From: Chamaelirium japonicum
Taxonomy: Eukaryota > Streptophyta > Magnoliopsida > Liliales > Melanthiaceae
Length of the DNA: 64,000 nt
Reading direction: 5' to 3'
Assembly: GCA_947650365.1 (NCBI GenBank)
Contig: CANTAL010000027.1
Coordinates: forward strand, 558,001-622,000
In this document: positions 11,470 through 25,379 of the stretch, one piece after another
Numbering within the stretch: position 1 is the first letter of the stretch
Layout of the letters: every line of letters begins with the position of its first letter
Notes under the pieces: generated by a model
Told to the model about the DNA's origin: nothing
Database searches by the model: none
The model's input: the letters and a program-made list of their open reading frames with translations, nothing else
Translations under genes and position numbers: made by a program

Positions 11470-14400
11470 TGATCGTGCGAATGAATTACAAATGAATTAG
11501 AATAGATTGTGCGAATGAATTAGAATGGATCGTGCGAATGAATTAGAATGGACTGTATGAATGAATTAGAATGGATCGTGCGAAAGAATTAGAATGGATC
11601 GTACGAATGAATTAGAATGGATCGTGCGAATGAATTAGAACGGATCGTATGAATGAATTCGAATGGATCGTACGAATGAATTAGAACTGACACATTCGTG
11701 CGTATGAATTAGAATGGATCAAACGAAGGAATTAGGGTGGATCGTACGAATGAATTAGAATGGATACATTCATGCAAAAGAATTAGAATGGATTTTATGA
11801 ATGAATTAGAATGGATCGTATGAATGAATTAGAATGGATCGTGTGAATGAAATATAATGGATCGTACAAATGAATTAGAATGGATCGTATGAATGAATTA
11901 GAATGGATCGTGCGAATGAATTAGAATGGATCGTATGAATGAATTAGAATGGATACATTCGTGCGAATGAATTAGAATGGATCGTACGAATGAGTAAGAA
12001 TGGATCGTACGAATGAAATAGAATGGATCATACGAATGAATTAGAATGGATCGTGCTAATGAATTAGAATGGATCGTACGAATGAATTAGAATAGATTGT
12101 GCGAATGAATTAGAATGATCGTACGAATGAATTAGAATGGATTCTATGAATGAATTAGAATAGATCGTGCGAATGAATTAGAATGGATCGTACGAATGAA
12201 TTAGAATGGATACATTCGTGCGAATGAATTAGAATGGATTGTACGAATGAAATAGAATGGATCGTACGAATGAATTAGAATGGATCGTGCTAATGAATTA
12301 GAATGGATCGTACGAATGAATGAATTAGAATGGATACATTCGTGCAAAAGAATTAGAATGGATTGTATGAATGAATTAGAATGGATCGTGCAAATGAATT
12401 AGAATGGATCGTATGAATGAATTCGAATGGATCGTACGAATGAATTAGAATGGATACATTCGTGCGAATGAATTAGAATGGATCATTCAAAGGAATTAGG
12501 GTGGATCGTACGAATGAATTAGAATGGATACATTCGTACGAAAGAATTAGAATGGAATGTATGAATGAATTAGAATGGATCGTATGAATGAATTAGAATG
12601 GATCGTGCGAATGAATTAGAATGGATCATACGAATGAATTAGAATGGATCGTCCGAATGAAATTAGATTGGATTGTTTGAATGAATTCGAATGGATCGTA
12701 CGTATGAATTAGAATGGATACATTCGTGCGAATGAATTAGAATGGATCATACGAAGGAATTATGGTGGATCGTACGAATGAATTAGAATGGATTGAATAA
12801 ATGAGTTCGAATGGATCGTATGAATGAATTAGAATGGATCGTGCGAATGAATTAGAATGGATCATACGAATGAATTAGAATGGATCGTATGAATGAATTA
12901 TAATGGATCGTGCGAATGAATTAGAATGGAACGTATGAATGAATTAGAATGGATACATTCATGCGAATGAATTAGAATGGATCGTACGAATGAGTAAGAA
13001 TGGATCGTATAAATGAAATAGAATGGATCGTACAAATGAATTAGAATGGATCGTGCTAATGAATTAGAATGGATAGTACGAATTAATTAGAATAGATTAT
13101 GCGAATGAATTAGAATGGATCATACGAATGAATTAGAATGGATCGTGCAAATGAATTAGAATGGATCGTACGAATGAATTAGAATGGATCGTGCGAAAGA
13201 ATTATAATGGATACATTCGTGCGAATGAATTAGAATGGATCAAATGAATGAATTAGAATGGATCGTACGAATGGATTAGAATGGATACATTCGTGCGAAT
13301 GAATTAGAATGGATCGTACGAATGAGTAAGAATGCATCGTACGAATGAAATAGATTGGATCGTACGAATGAATTAGAATGGATCGTCCGAATGAATTAGA
13401 ATGGATCGTATGAATGAATTAGAATGGATCGTGCTAATGAATTAGAATGGATCGTACGAATGAATTAGAATGGATCATGCGAATGAATTAGAATAGATAC
13501 ATTCGTGCGAATGAATTAGAATGGATCGTATGAATGAATTAGATTGCATCATATGAATGAATTAGAATGGATCGTATGTATGAATTAGAATGGATACATT
13601 CATGGGAATGAATCAGAATGGATCGTACGAAGGAATTAGAATGGATCATACGAATGAAATAGAATGGATCGTACGAAGGAAATAGAATGGATCGTACAAA
13701 TGAATTAGAATGGATCGTACGAATGAATTAGAATAGATTTTGCAAATGGATTAGAATGGATCGTACGAAGGAATTAGAATGCATACATTCGTGCGAATGA
13801 ATTAGAATGGATCGTATGAATGAATTAGAGTGGGTCGTATGAATTAATTTGAATGGATCGTACGAATGAATTAGAACAGATACATTCGTGCGAATTAATC
13901 ATAATGGATCATACGAAGGAATTAGGGTGGATCGTACGAATGAATTAGAATGGATACATTCGTGCGAAAGAATTAGAATGGATTGTATGAATGAATTAGA
14001 ATGAATCGTATGAATGAATTAGAATGGATCATGCGAATGAATTAGAATGGATCGTACGAATGAATTAGAATGGATCATATGAATGAATTAGAATGGATCG
14101 TGCGAATGAATTAGAATGGATCGTACGAATGAATTAGAATGGATACATTCGTGCGAATGAATTAGAATGGATCGTACGAATGAGTAAGAATGGATCGTAC
14201 GAATGAAATAGAATGGATCGTGCGAATGAATTAGAAAGGATCGTGCTAATGAATTAGAATGGATTGTACGAATGAATTAGAATAGATTGTGCGAATGAAT
14301 TAGAATGGATCGTACGAATGAATTAAAATAGATCGTATGAATGAATTAGAATGGATCGTGCGAATGAATTAGAATGGATCGTACGAATGAATTAGAATGG

Positions 14401-15284
14401 TTAACTTCGTGCGAATGAATTAGAATGGATTGTACGAATGAGTAAGAATGGATCGTATGAATGAAATAGAATGGATCGTACGAATGAATTATAATGGATC
14501 ATGGTAATGAATCAGAATGGATCGTACGAACGAATTAGAATAGATTGTGCGAATGAATACATTCGTACGAATGAATTAGAATGGATCGTATGAATGAATT
14601 AGAATGGATAGTATGAATGAATTAGAATGGATCGTATGAGTGAATTAGAATGGATCGTATGAATAAATTCGAATGGATCGTACGAATGTATTAGAATGGA
14701 TACATTCGTGCGAATGAATTAGAATGGATCGTACGAATGAAATAGAATGTATCCATTCTAATTCTAATTCATTCATAGAATGGATCGTACGAAGGAATTA
14801 GAATAGATCGTTCGAATGTATTAGAATGGATCGTACGATTGAATTAGAATGGATACATTCGTGCGAACAAATTAGAATGGATCGTACGAATGAGTAAGAA
14901 TGGATCGTATGAATGAAATAGAATGGATCGTACGAATGAATTAGAATGGATCATGCGGATGAATTAGATTGGATCGTGCGAATGAATTAGAATGGATTGT
15001 ACGAATGAATTAGAATGGATACATTCGTGTGTATAAATTAGAATGGATCGTATGAATGAATTAGAATGGATCGTATGAATGAATTCGAATGGATCGTACG
15101 ACTGAATTAGAATGGATTGTGCGAATGAATTAGAATGGATCGTATGAATGAATTATAATGGATCGTATGAATAAATTAGAATGGATCATGCGAATGAATT
15201 AGAATGGATTGTACGAATGAATTAGAATGGATCATACGAATGAGTATGAATGGATCGTACGAATGAAATAGAATGGATCGTACG
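11470..15284 (-). repeat. Reverse satellite block R5
   Basis: The longest reverse block, about 3.8 kb. It shows reverse complements of the higher-order markers: GGAATTAGGGTGGATC-type units near 11,730, 12,490 and 13,920 (a diverged one near 12,765), and GAATGAGTAAGAATG near 11,990, 12,970, 13,320, 14,180, 14,430 and 14,890. Units near 14,400 are altered (GGTTAACTTCG). A 27-bp forward patch interrupts it at about 14,750. It ends in CGTACGAATGTATCC, where the dyad CGTACG is shared by both orientations. Confidence 0.92.
14750..14776 (+). repeat. Forward micro-island inside R5
   Basis: GTATCCATTCTAATTC followed by TAATTCATTCAT, then back to AGAATGGATCG. It is roughly one forward unit with an internal duplication. 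It resembles in size the micro-islands at 3,102 and 22,954. Confidence 0.85.
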
Positions 15285-15585
15285 AATGTATCCATTCTAT
15301 TTCATTCGTACGATCCATTTTTACTCATTCGTACGATCCATTCTAATTCATTCGCACGAATGTATCCTTTCTAATTCATTCGTACGATCCATTCTAATTC
15401 ATTCGCACGATCCATCCTAATTCATTCATACGATCCATTCTAATTCATTCATACGATCCATTCTAATTCATTCACACGAATATATCCATTCTAATTCATT
15501 CTTTCGATCCATTCTAATTCATTCGCACGATCCATTCTAACTCATTCATACGATTAATTCTAATTCATTCGCACGATCCATTCTA
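15285..15585 (+). repeat. Forward satellite block F5
   Basis: About 300 bp of forward units between R5 and R6. The right boundary is the 20-bp palindrome at 15,576-15,595. Confidence 0.9.
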
Positions 15586-15595
15586 TAGAATGGAT
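15576..15595. repeat. 20-bp palindrome at an F-to-R switch
   Basis: The dyad centres on ATTCTATAGAAT with arms ATCC and GGAT, perfect over 20 bp. The same dyad is at 20,270-20,289, and a version with a mutated left arm is at 1,360-1,371. In all three it is followed by GGATACATTCATGG. Confidence 0.93.
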
Positions 15596-17872
15596 ACATT
15601 CATGGGAATGAATTAGAATGGATCGTACGAAGAATTAGAATGGATCGTACTAATGAATTAGAATGGATCGTGCGAATGAATTAGAACGGATCGTACGAAT
15701 GAATTAGAATAGATTGTGCGAATGAATTAGAATGGATCGTACGAATGAATTAAAATGGATACATTCATATGAATGTATCGTATGAATGAATTAGAATGGA
15801 TCGTATGAATGAATTAGATTGGATCGTATGAATGAATTAGAATGGATCGTACGTATGAATTAGTATGGATACATTCATGGGAATGAATTAGAATGGATCG
15901 TATGAAGGAATTAGAATGGATCATACGAATGAAATAGAATGGATCGTACGAAGGAATTAGAATGGATCATACGAAGGAATTAGAAAGGATCGTACGAATG
16001 AATTAGAATGGATCATGCGAATGAGAATACATTCATGCGAATGAATTAGAATGGATCGTATGAATGAGTAAGAATGGATCGTACGAATGAATTAGAATGG
16101 ACCATACGAATGAATTAGAATGGATCGTGTGAATGAATTAGATTGGATCGTGCAAGTGAATTAGAATAGATCCTACGAATGAATTAGAATGGGTACATTC
16201 ATGCGAATGAACTAGAATGGATCGTATGAATGAATTAGAATGGATCGTATGAATGAATTCGAATGGATCGTACGAATGAATAAGAATGGATACATTCGTG
16301 CGAATGAATTAGAATGGATCATACGAAGGAATTAGGGTGGATCGTACGAATGAATTAGAATGGATACATTCGTGCGAAAGAATTAGAATGGATTGTATGA
16401 ATGGATTAGAATGGGTCGTATGAATAAATTAGAATGGATCGTGCGAATGAATTAGTATGGATCGTACGAATGAATTAGAATGGATCGTGCAAATGAATTA
16501 GAATGGATCGTATGAATGAATTCGAATAGATCGTAGGAATGAATTAGAATGGATACATTCGAGCGAATGAAGTAGAATGGATCATACGAAGGAATTAGGG
16601 TGGATCGTACGAATGAATTAGAATGGATCGTATGAATGAATTAGAATGGATCGTGCGAATGAACTAGAATGGATCGTATAAATGAATTAGAATGGATCGT
16701 ATGAATGAATTAGAATGGATCGTGCGAATGAAATAGAATAGATCGTACGAATGAATTAGAATGGATACATTCGTGCGAATGAATTAGAATGGATCGTACG
16801 AATGAGTAAGAATATATCGTACGAATAAAATAGAATGGATCGTACGAATGAATTAGAATGGATCGTGCTAATGAATTAGAATGGATCGTACGAATGAATT
16901 AGAATAGATTGTGCGAATGAATTAGAATGGATCGTACGAATGAATTAGAATGGATCGTATGAATGAATTAGAATGGATCGTACGAATGAATTAGAATGGA
17001 TACATTCGTGCGAATGAATTAGAATGGATTGTACGAATGAGTAAGAATGGATCGGACGAATGAAATAGAATGGATCGTACGAATGAATTAGAATGGATCG
17101 TGCTAATGAATTAGAATGGATCGTACGAATGAATTAGAATAGATTGTGCGAATGAATACATTCGTGCGAATGAATTAGAATAGATCGTATGAATGAATTA
17201 GAATGGATCGTATGAATGAATTCGAATGGATCATACGATTGAATTAGAATGGATATATTTCTGCGAAAGAATTAGAATGGATTGTGTGAATGAATTATAA
17301 TGGATCGTATGAATGAATTAGAATGGATCGTGCGAATGAATTAGAATGGATCATACGAATGAATTAGAATGGATCGTATGAATGAATTAGAAAGGATCGT
17401 GCGAATGAATTAGAATGGATACATTTGTGCGAATGAATTAGAATGGATCGTACGAATGAGTAAGAATGGATCATACGAATTAAAGAGAATGGATCGTACG
17501 AATGAATTAGAATACATCGTACGAATAAATTCGAATGGATCGTACGAATGAATTAGAATGTATTAGGAATTAGAATGGATCGTATGAATGAATTCAAATA
17601 GATCGTATGAATGAATTCGAATGGATCGTACGAATGAATTAGAATGGATACGTTCGTGCGAATGAATTTGAATGGATCATACGAAGGAATTAGGGTGGAT
17701 CGTACGAATGAATTAGAATAGATACATTCGTGCGAAAGAATTAGAATGGATTGTATGAATGAATTAGAATGGATCGTATGAATAAATTAGAATAAATACA
17801 TTCGTGCGAATGAATTAGAATAGATCGTACGAATTAGAATGGATCGTGTGAATGAATAAGAATAGATCGTAC
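15586..17872 (-). repeat. Reverse satellite block R6
   Basis: About 2.3 kb of reverse units. GGAATTAGGGTGGATC variants lie near 16,330, 16,590 and 17,690, so spacing is irregular. Broken units occur at about 17,555-17,575 (GTATTAGGAATTAG). It ends in a 10-bp dyad CGTACGTACG at 17,868-17,877. Confidence 0.92.
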
Positions 17873-19080
17873 GTACGAATTCATTCTAATTCATTCGCAC
17901 GATCCATTCTAATTCATTCGCACGATCCATTCTAATTCATTCATATGATCCATTCTAATTTATTCGTACGATCCATTCTAATTCATACGTACGATCCATT
18001 CGAATTCATTCATAAGATCCATTCTAATTCATTCATACGATCCATTCTAATTCATTCGCACGAATGTATCTATTCTAATTCATTCGTAAGATACATTCTA
18101 ATTCATTCGCACGATCCAATCTAATTCATTCGCACGATCAATTCTAATTCATTCATACGATCCATTCTAATTCATTCGCATGATCCATTCTAATTCATTC
18201 ATACGATCCATTCTAATTCATTCGTACGATTCATTCATTCGTACGATCTATTCTAATTCATTCGTATGATCCATTCGAATTCATTAGCACGATCCATTAT
18301 AATTCATTCGTACGATCCATTGTATTTCATTCGCACGATCTATTCTAATTCAATTGCACAATTTTTTCTAATTCATTAGTATGATCCAATCTAATTCATT
18401 AGCACGATCTATTCTAATTCATTCATACGATCCATTCTATTTCATTCGTACGATCCATTCTTACTCATTCGTACGATCCATTCTAATTCATTCGCACGAA
18501 TGTAGCCATTCTAATTCATTCGCACGATCCATTCTAATTCATTCGCACGATCCATTCTAATTCATTCATACGATCCGTTCTAATTCATTCGTACGATCCA
18601 TTCTAATTCATTCACACGATCCATTTTAATTCATTCATACGATCCATTCTAATTCATTCATACAATCCATTCTAATTCTTTCGCACGAATGTATCCATTC
18701 TAATTTATTCATACGATCCACCCTAATTCCTTCGTATGATCCATTCTAATTCATTCATACGATCCATTCTAATTCATTCGCACGATCCATTCTAATTCAT
18801 TCAAACGATCATTCTAATTCATTTGTACGATCCATTCTTATTCATTCGCACAATCTATTCTAAATCATTCGTACGATCCATTCTAATTCATTAGCACGAT
18901 CCATTCTAATTTTTTCGTACGATCCATTCTATTTCATTCGTACGATCCATTCTTACTCATTCGTACAATCCATTCTAATTCTACTTCATTCATACGATCC
19001 ATTCTAATTCATTAGCACGATCCATTCTAATTCATTCGTACGATCAATTCTATTTCATTCGTACGATCGTTTCTTACTCA
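17873..19080 (+). repeat. Forward satellite block F6
   Basis: About 1.2 kb of forward units, with an AT-richer patch near 18,350-18,370 (CAATTTTTTC). One ACCCTAATTCC marker lies near 18,720. The right end TTACTCA joins reverse ATGAATTAG exactly as at 217. Confidence 0.92.
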
Positions 19081-19369
19081 ATGAATTAGAATGGATCATG
19101 CGAATGAATTAGAATGGATCGTACAAATGAATTAGAATGGATACATTTGTGCGAATGAATTAGAATGGATCGTACGAATGAGTAAGAATGGATCGTACGA
19201 ATGAAATAGAATGGATCGTACGAATGAATTAGAATGGATCGTGCTAATGAATTAGAATGGATCGTACGAATGAATTAGAATAGATTGTACGAATGAATTA
19301 GAATGGATCGTACGAATAAATTAGAGTGGATACATTCATGCGAAAGAATTAGAATGGATCGTACGAAGG
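19081..19369 (-). repeat. Reverse satellite block R7
   Basis: Counterpart of R1 (218-455), with one additional 23-bp and one additional 28-bp unit. It ends in GTACGAAGG before forward TGTATGATCC. Confidence 0.91.
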
Positions 19370-20279
19370 TGTATGATCCATTCTAATTCATTCGCACGAA
19401 TGTATCCATTCTAATTCATTTGTACGATCCATTCGAATTCATTCATACGATCCATTCTAATTCATTCATACGATCTATTCTAATTCATTCGCACAAATGT
19501 ATCCATTCAAATTCATTCGTACGATCCATTTCGATGCAATCTAATTCATTCATACGATCCATTCTAATTTATTCGTACGATCCACTCTTTCACATTCGTA
19601 CGATCCATTCTAATTCATTCGCACGAATGTATCCATTCTAATTCATTCGTACGATCCATTCTAATTCATTCACACGATCCATTCTAATTCATTCATACGA
19701 TCCATTCTAATTCATTTGTACGATCCATTCTAATTCATTCGCACGATCCATTCTAATTCATGCATACGATCCATTCTAATTCATTCATACAATCCATTCT
19801 AAATCTTTCGCACGAATGTGTCCATTCTAATTCATTCGTATGATCCATTCTAATTTCTTCGTACGATCCATTCGAATTCATTCATACGATCCATTCTAAT
19901 TCATTCATACGATCCATTCTAATTCATTCGCACGAATGTATCCATTCTAATTCATTCGTACGGTCCATTCTAATTCATTCGCACGATCCAATCTAATTCA
20001 TTCGCACGATCCATTCTAATTCATCATTCGCACAATCTATTCTAATTCATTCGTACGATCCATTCTAATTCATTAGCACGATCCATTCTAATTCATTCTT
20101 ACGATCCATTCTATTTTATTCGTACGATCCATTCTTACTCATTCGTACGATCCATTCTAATTCATTCGCACGAATGTATCCATTCTAATTCATTCATACG
20201 ATCCATTCTAATTCATTTGCACGATCCATTCTAATTCATTCATATGATCCATTATAATTCATTCATATGATCCATTCTA
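19370..20279 (+). repeat. Forward satellite block F7
   Basis: Counterpart of F2, of the same length (910 bp). It shares the aberrant GATCCATTTCGATGCAATC spot (near 19,523) with F2 near 610-620. An open frame of 73 codons at 19,420-19,641 is translated satellite. Confidence 0.91.
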
Positions 20280-20289
20280 TAGAATGGAT
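20270..20289. repeat. 20-bp palindrome at an F-to-R switch (copy)
   Basis: Perfect dyad centred between 20,279 and 20,280, identical to that at 15,576-15,595. Confidence 0.93.
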
Positions 20290-22440
20290 ACATTCATGGT
20301 AATGAATTAGAAAGGATCGTACGAAGGAATTAGAATATATCATACGAATTAAATAAAATGGATCGTACGAAGGAATTAGAATGGATCGTACGAAAGAATT
20401 AGAATGGATCGTACGAATGAATTAGAATGGTTACATTCGTGCAAAAGAATAAGAATGGATTGTATGAATGAATTAGAATGGATCGTGCAAATGAATTAGA
20501 ATGGATCGTGCGAATGAATTAGAATGGATAGTACGAATAAATTAGAATAGATTGTGCGAATGAATTAGAATGGATCGTAAGAATGAATTAGGATTGATAC
20601 ATTCGTGCGAATGAATTAGAATGGATCGTATGAATGAATTAGAATGGATCGTATGAATGAATTCGAATGGATCGTACGAAGGAATTAGAATGGATCGTAT
20701 GAATGAATTAGAATGGATCGAATGAATGAATTAGAATGGATCGTGCGAATGAATTAGAATGGATCGTACGAATGAATTAGAATGGATCGTATGAATGAAT
20801 TAGAATTGATCGTGCGAATGAATTAGAATGGATCGTACGAATGAATTAGAATGGATATATTCGTGCGAATGAATTAGAATGGATCGTACGAATGAGTAAA
20901 AATGGATCGTAGGAATGAAATAAAATGGATCGTACGAATGAATTAGAATGGATCTTTCTAATAAATTAGAATGGATCATACGAATGAATTAGAATAAATT
21001 AAGCGAATGAATTAGAATGGATTGTACGAATGAATTAGACTGGATCGTATGAATGAATTAGAATGGATTGTGCGAATGAATTAGAATGGATCACACGAAT
21101 GAATTAGAATGGATACATTCGTGCGAATGAATTAGAATGGATCGTACGAATGAGTAAGAATGGATCGTACGAATGAATAGAATGGATCGTACGAATAAAT
21201 TAGAATGGATCGTGCTAATGAATTAGAATGGATCGCACGAATGAATTAGAAAAGATTGTGCGAATGAATTAGAATGGATCGTACGAATGAATTAGAATGG
21301 ATCGTATGAATGAATTAGAATGGATCGTGTGAATGAATTAGAATGGATCATACGAATGAATTAGAAAGGATCGTGCGAATGAATTAGAATGGATACATTC
21401 GTGCGAATGAATTAGAATGGATCGTACAAATGAATTAGAATGGATCGTACGAATGAATTAGAATAGATTGTGCGAATGAATTAGAATGGATCATACGAAT
21501 GAATTATAATGGATACATTCGTGCGAATGAATTAGAATGGATCGTATGAATGAATTAGAATGGATCATATGAATGAATTCGAATGGATCGTACGAATGAA
21601 TTAGAATGGATCATACGAAGGAATTAGGGTGGATCGTACAAATGAATTAGAATGTATACATTCGTGCGAAAGAATTAGAATGGATTGTATGAATGAATTA
21701 CAATGGATCTTATGAATGAATTAGAATGGATCGTGCGAATGAATTAGAATGGATCGTACGAATGAAATAGAATGGATCATATGAATGAATTAGAATGGAT
21801 CGTGCGAATGAATTAGAATGGATCGTACGAATGAATTAGAATGGATACATTCGTGCGAATGAATTAGAATGGATCGTACGAATAAGTAGGAATGGATCAT
21901 ACGAATGAAATAGAATGGATCGTACGAATGAATTAGAATGGATCGTACTAATGAATTAGAATGGATCGTATGAATGAATTAGAATAGATTGTGCAAATGA
22001 ATTAGAATGGATCGTACGAATGAATTCGAATGGATCGTACGAATGAGTAAGAATGGATCATACGAATGAAATAGAATGGATCTTATGAATAATTTAGAAT
22101 GGATCGTGCTAATGAATTAGAATAGATCGTATAAATGAATTAGAAAAGATTGTGCGAATGAATTAGAATGGATCGTACGAATGGATTAGAATGGATCGTG
22201 CGAATGAATTAGAATGGATCGTACGAATGAATTAGAATGGATACATTCGTGCGAATGAGTTAGAATGGATCGTATGAATGAATTAGAATGGATCGTATGA
22301 ATGAATTAGAATGGATCATGCGAATGAATTAGATTGGATCGTACGAATAATTTAGAATGGATACATTCGTGCGAATGAATTAGAATAGATCGTACGAATA
22401 AGTAAAATGGATTGTACGAATGAAATAGAATGGATACATT
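20280..22440 (-). repeat. Reverse satellite block R8
   Basis: About 2.2 kb of reverse units, the first 400 bp paired with 1,366-1,780. Contains GAATGAGTAAGAATGG units near 21,150 and a GGGTGGATC unit near 21,627. It ends at GGATACATT followed by forward CGTACGATCC. Confidence 0.92.
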
Positions 22441-22953
22441 CGTACGATCCATTCTATTTTATTCGTACGATACATTCATTCTCATTCGTACGATCCCTTC
22501 TAATTCATTCGCACGAATATATCCATTCTAATTCATTCATACGAACCATTCTTATTCATCCGCTCGATCCATTCTAATTCATTCATACGATCCATTCTAA
22601 TTCATTCGTACGATCCATTCTAATTTATTCGCACGATCCATTCTAATTCATTCGTGCGATCCATTCGAATTCATTCATACGATCCACTCTAATTCATTCG
22701 CATGAATGTATCCATTCTAATTCATTCGTATGATCCATTCAAATTCATTCGCACGATCCAATCTAATTCATTCGCACGATCCATTCTAATTCATTCGTAC
22801 GATCTATTCTATTTCATTCGTACAATCCATTCTTACTCATTCGTACGATCCATTCTAATTCATTCACATGAATATATCCATTCTAATTCATTCGTACGAT
22901 CCATTCTAATACATTCGTACGATCCATTCTAATTCCTTCGTACGATCTATTCT

Positions 22954-22983
22954 ATGAATGAATTAGAATTAGAATGAATACAT
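22954..22983 (-). repeat. Reverse micro-island (copy 1)
   Basis: About 30 bp reading ATGAATGAATTAG then AATTAGAATGAATAC between forward units. The same patch is at 29,651-29,680, offset 6,697. Confidence 0.87.
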
Positions 22984-24167
22984 TCTATTTCATTCGTACG
23001 ATCCATTCTAATTCATTCGCACGAATGTATTCATTCTAATTCATTCGTACGATCCATTCGAATTTATTCATACGATCCATTCTAATTCATTCACATGATC
23101 CATTCTAATTCATTCATACGATCCATTCTAATTCATTCGCACGAATGTTTTCATTCGCACAATCTATACTAATTCATTCGTACGATCCATTCTAATTCAT
23201 TAGCACAATCCATTCTAATTCATTTGTATGATCCATTCTATTTTATTCGTACGATCCATTCTTATTCATTCGTACTATCCATTTTAATTCATTCGCACGA
23301 ATGTATCCATTCTAATTCATTCGTACGATCCATTCTAATTCATTCGCACGATCCGTTCAAATTCATTCATACGATCCATTCTAATTCATTCGTACGATCC
23401 ATTCTAATTCATTCAAACAATCTATTCTAATTCATTCGTACAATCCATTCTAATTCATTAGCATGATCCATTCTAATTCATTCGTATGATCCATTCTATT
23501 TCATTCGTACGATCCATTCGTACTCATTCGTACGATCGATTCTAATTCCTTCGCACGAATGTATCCATTCTAATTCATTCGTACGATCCATTCTAATCCA
23601 TTTGCACGATCCATTCTAATTCATTCATACGATTCATTCTAATTCATTCGCACGATCCATTCTAATTCATTCATACAATCCATTCTAATTCATTCATACA
23701 ATCCATTCTAATTCTTTCACACGAATGTATCCATTCTAATTCATTCGTACGATCCACCCTAATTCCTTCGTATGATCCATTCTAATTCATTCGCACGAAT
23801 GTATCCATTCTAATTCATTCGTACGATCCATTCGAATTCATTCAAACGATCTATTCTAATTCATTCTTATGATCTATTCTAATTCATTCGCACGAATATA
23901 TCCAATCTAATTCATTCGTACGATCCATTCTAATTCATTCGCACAATCTATTCTAATTCATACGTACGATCCATTCTAATTCATTCATACGATCCAATCT
24001 AATTCATTTATATGATCCATTCTAATTCATTCGCAAGAATGTATCCATTCTATTTCATTTGCATGATCCATTCTAATTCATTCGTACGATCCATTCTAAT
24101 TCATTCGCACGATCCATTCTAATTCATTCATACGATCCATTTTAATTCATTCGTACGATCCATTCGT

Positions 24168-24266
24168 ATGAATGAATTAGAATGGATCGTACGTATGAAT
24201 TAGACTGGATACAATCATGGGAATGAACTAGAATGGATCGTACGAATGAATTAGAATGGATACATA
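24168..24266 (-). repeat. Reverse patch of about 100 bp (copy 1)
   Basis: Four reverse units, including GACTGGATACAATCATGGG, a diverged form of the tract that follows the ATTCTATAGAAT switches. It ends in TACGTACG against forward units. The copy is at 30,865-30,963. Confidence 0.87.
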
Positions 24267-24659
24267 CGTACGATCTATTCTAATTCATTCATACGATCCA
24301 TTCTAATTCATTCGCACGAATATATCCATGGGAATGAATCCATTCTAATTCATTCGCACGATCTATTCTAATTTATTCGTACGATCCATTCTAATTCATT
24401 CGCACGATCCATTCTAATTCATTTGCACGATCCATTCTAATTCATTCATATGATCCATTCTAATTCATTCGCACGAATGTATCCATTCTAATTCATTCGT
24501 ACGATCCATTCTAATTAATTCGCACAATCTATTCTAATTCATTCGTACGATCCATTCTAATTCATTAGCACGATCCATTCTAATTCATTCATACAATCCA
24601 TTCTAATTCATTCGTATGATCCATTCTATTTCATTCATACAATCCATTCTAATACATTC

Positions 24660-25371
24660 TAGATTGTGCGAATGAATTAGAATGGATACATTCGTGCGAA
24701 AGAATTAGAATGGATTGTATGAATTAATTACAAAGGATCTTGCAAATGAATTAGAATGGATCGTCCGAATGAATTAGAATGGATCGTACGAATGAATTAG
24801 AATAGATTGTGCGAATGAATTAGAAAGGATCGTACGAATGAATTAGAATGGATACATTCGTGCGAATGAATTAGAATGGATCATATGAATGAATTAGAAT
24901 GGATCGTATGAATGAATTCGAATGGATCGTACGAATGAATTAGAATGGATACATTCGTGCGAATGAATTAGAATGGATCATACGAAGGAATTAGGGTGGA
25001 TCGTACGAATGAATTAGAATGGATACATTCGTGCGAAAGAATTAGAATGGATTGTATGAATGAATTTGAATGGATCGTATGAATGAAATAGAATGGATCG
25101 TGCGAATGAATTAGAATGGATCGTACGAATGAATTAGAATGGATCGTATGAATGAATTAGAATGGATCGTGCGAATGAATTAGAATGGATCGTACGAATG
25201 AATTAGAATGGATACATTCGTGCAAATAAATTAGAATATATCGTACGAATGAGTAAGAATGGATCGTACGAATGAAATAGAATGGATCGTACGAATGAAT
25301 TAGAATGGATTGTGCTAATGAATTTGAATGAATTAGAATAGATTGTGCGAATGAATTAGAATAAGAATGGA
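24660..25371 (-). repeat. Reverse satellite block R9 (copy 1)
   Basis: About 710 bp of reverse units with one GGAATTAGGGTGGATC and one GAATGAGTAAGAATGG marker. It runs from TCTAGA (24,658-24,663) to the 16-bp palindrome at 25,364-25,379. The minus-strand open frame at 25,157-25,387 is translated satellite and crosses the switch. Confidence 0.92.
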
Positions 25372-25379
25372 TCCATTCT
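25364..25379. repeat. 16-bp palindrome at an R-to-F switch
   Basis: AGAATGGATCCATTCT is a perfect dyad and creates a GGATCC not present in the normal unit. It is repeated at 32,061-32,076. Confidence 0.92.

Larger units (their letters stand above)
19076..20671. repeat. Second copy of the 213-1,780 inversion cluster
   Basis: This stretch repeats 213-1,780 with all three strand switches in the same order: TTACTCA|ATGAATTAG, GTACGAAGG|(C/T)GTATGATCC and ATTCTA|TAGAAT. The offset is 18,863 at the first switch, 18,914 at the second and third, and 18,891 at the last shared landmark (GAATTCGAAT). The steps of 51 and 23 bp are whole units. It was therefore copied as one piece after the inversions had formed. 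Confidence 0.88.
22441..24659 (+). repeat. Forward satellite block F8
   Basis: About 2.2 kb of forward units, the left part of the first 6.7-kb duplicated segment. It is interrupted by two reverse patches (22,954-22,983 and 24,168-24,266) and a CCATGGGAATGAATCC irregularity near 24,325. Open frames of 76 and 68 codons (22,702-22,932 and 23,224-23,430) are translated satellite. It ends at TCTAGA (24,658-24,663). Confidence 0.9.

Noticed and set aside
24658..24663. TCTAGA as a significant switch palindrome
   Set aside because: Only 6 bp and expected by chance; listed only as a boundary landmark, unlike the dyads of 12-28 bp.
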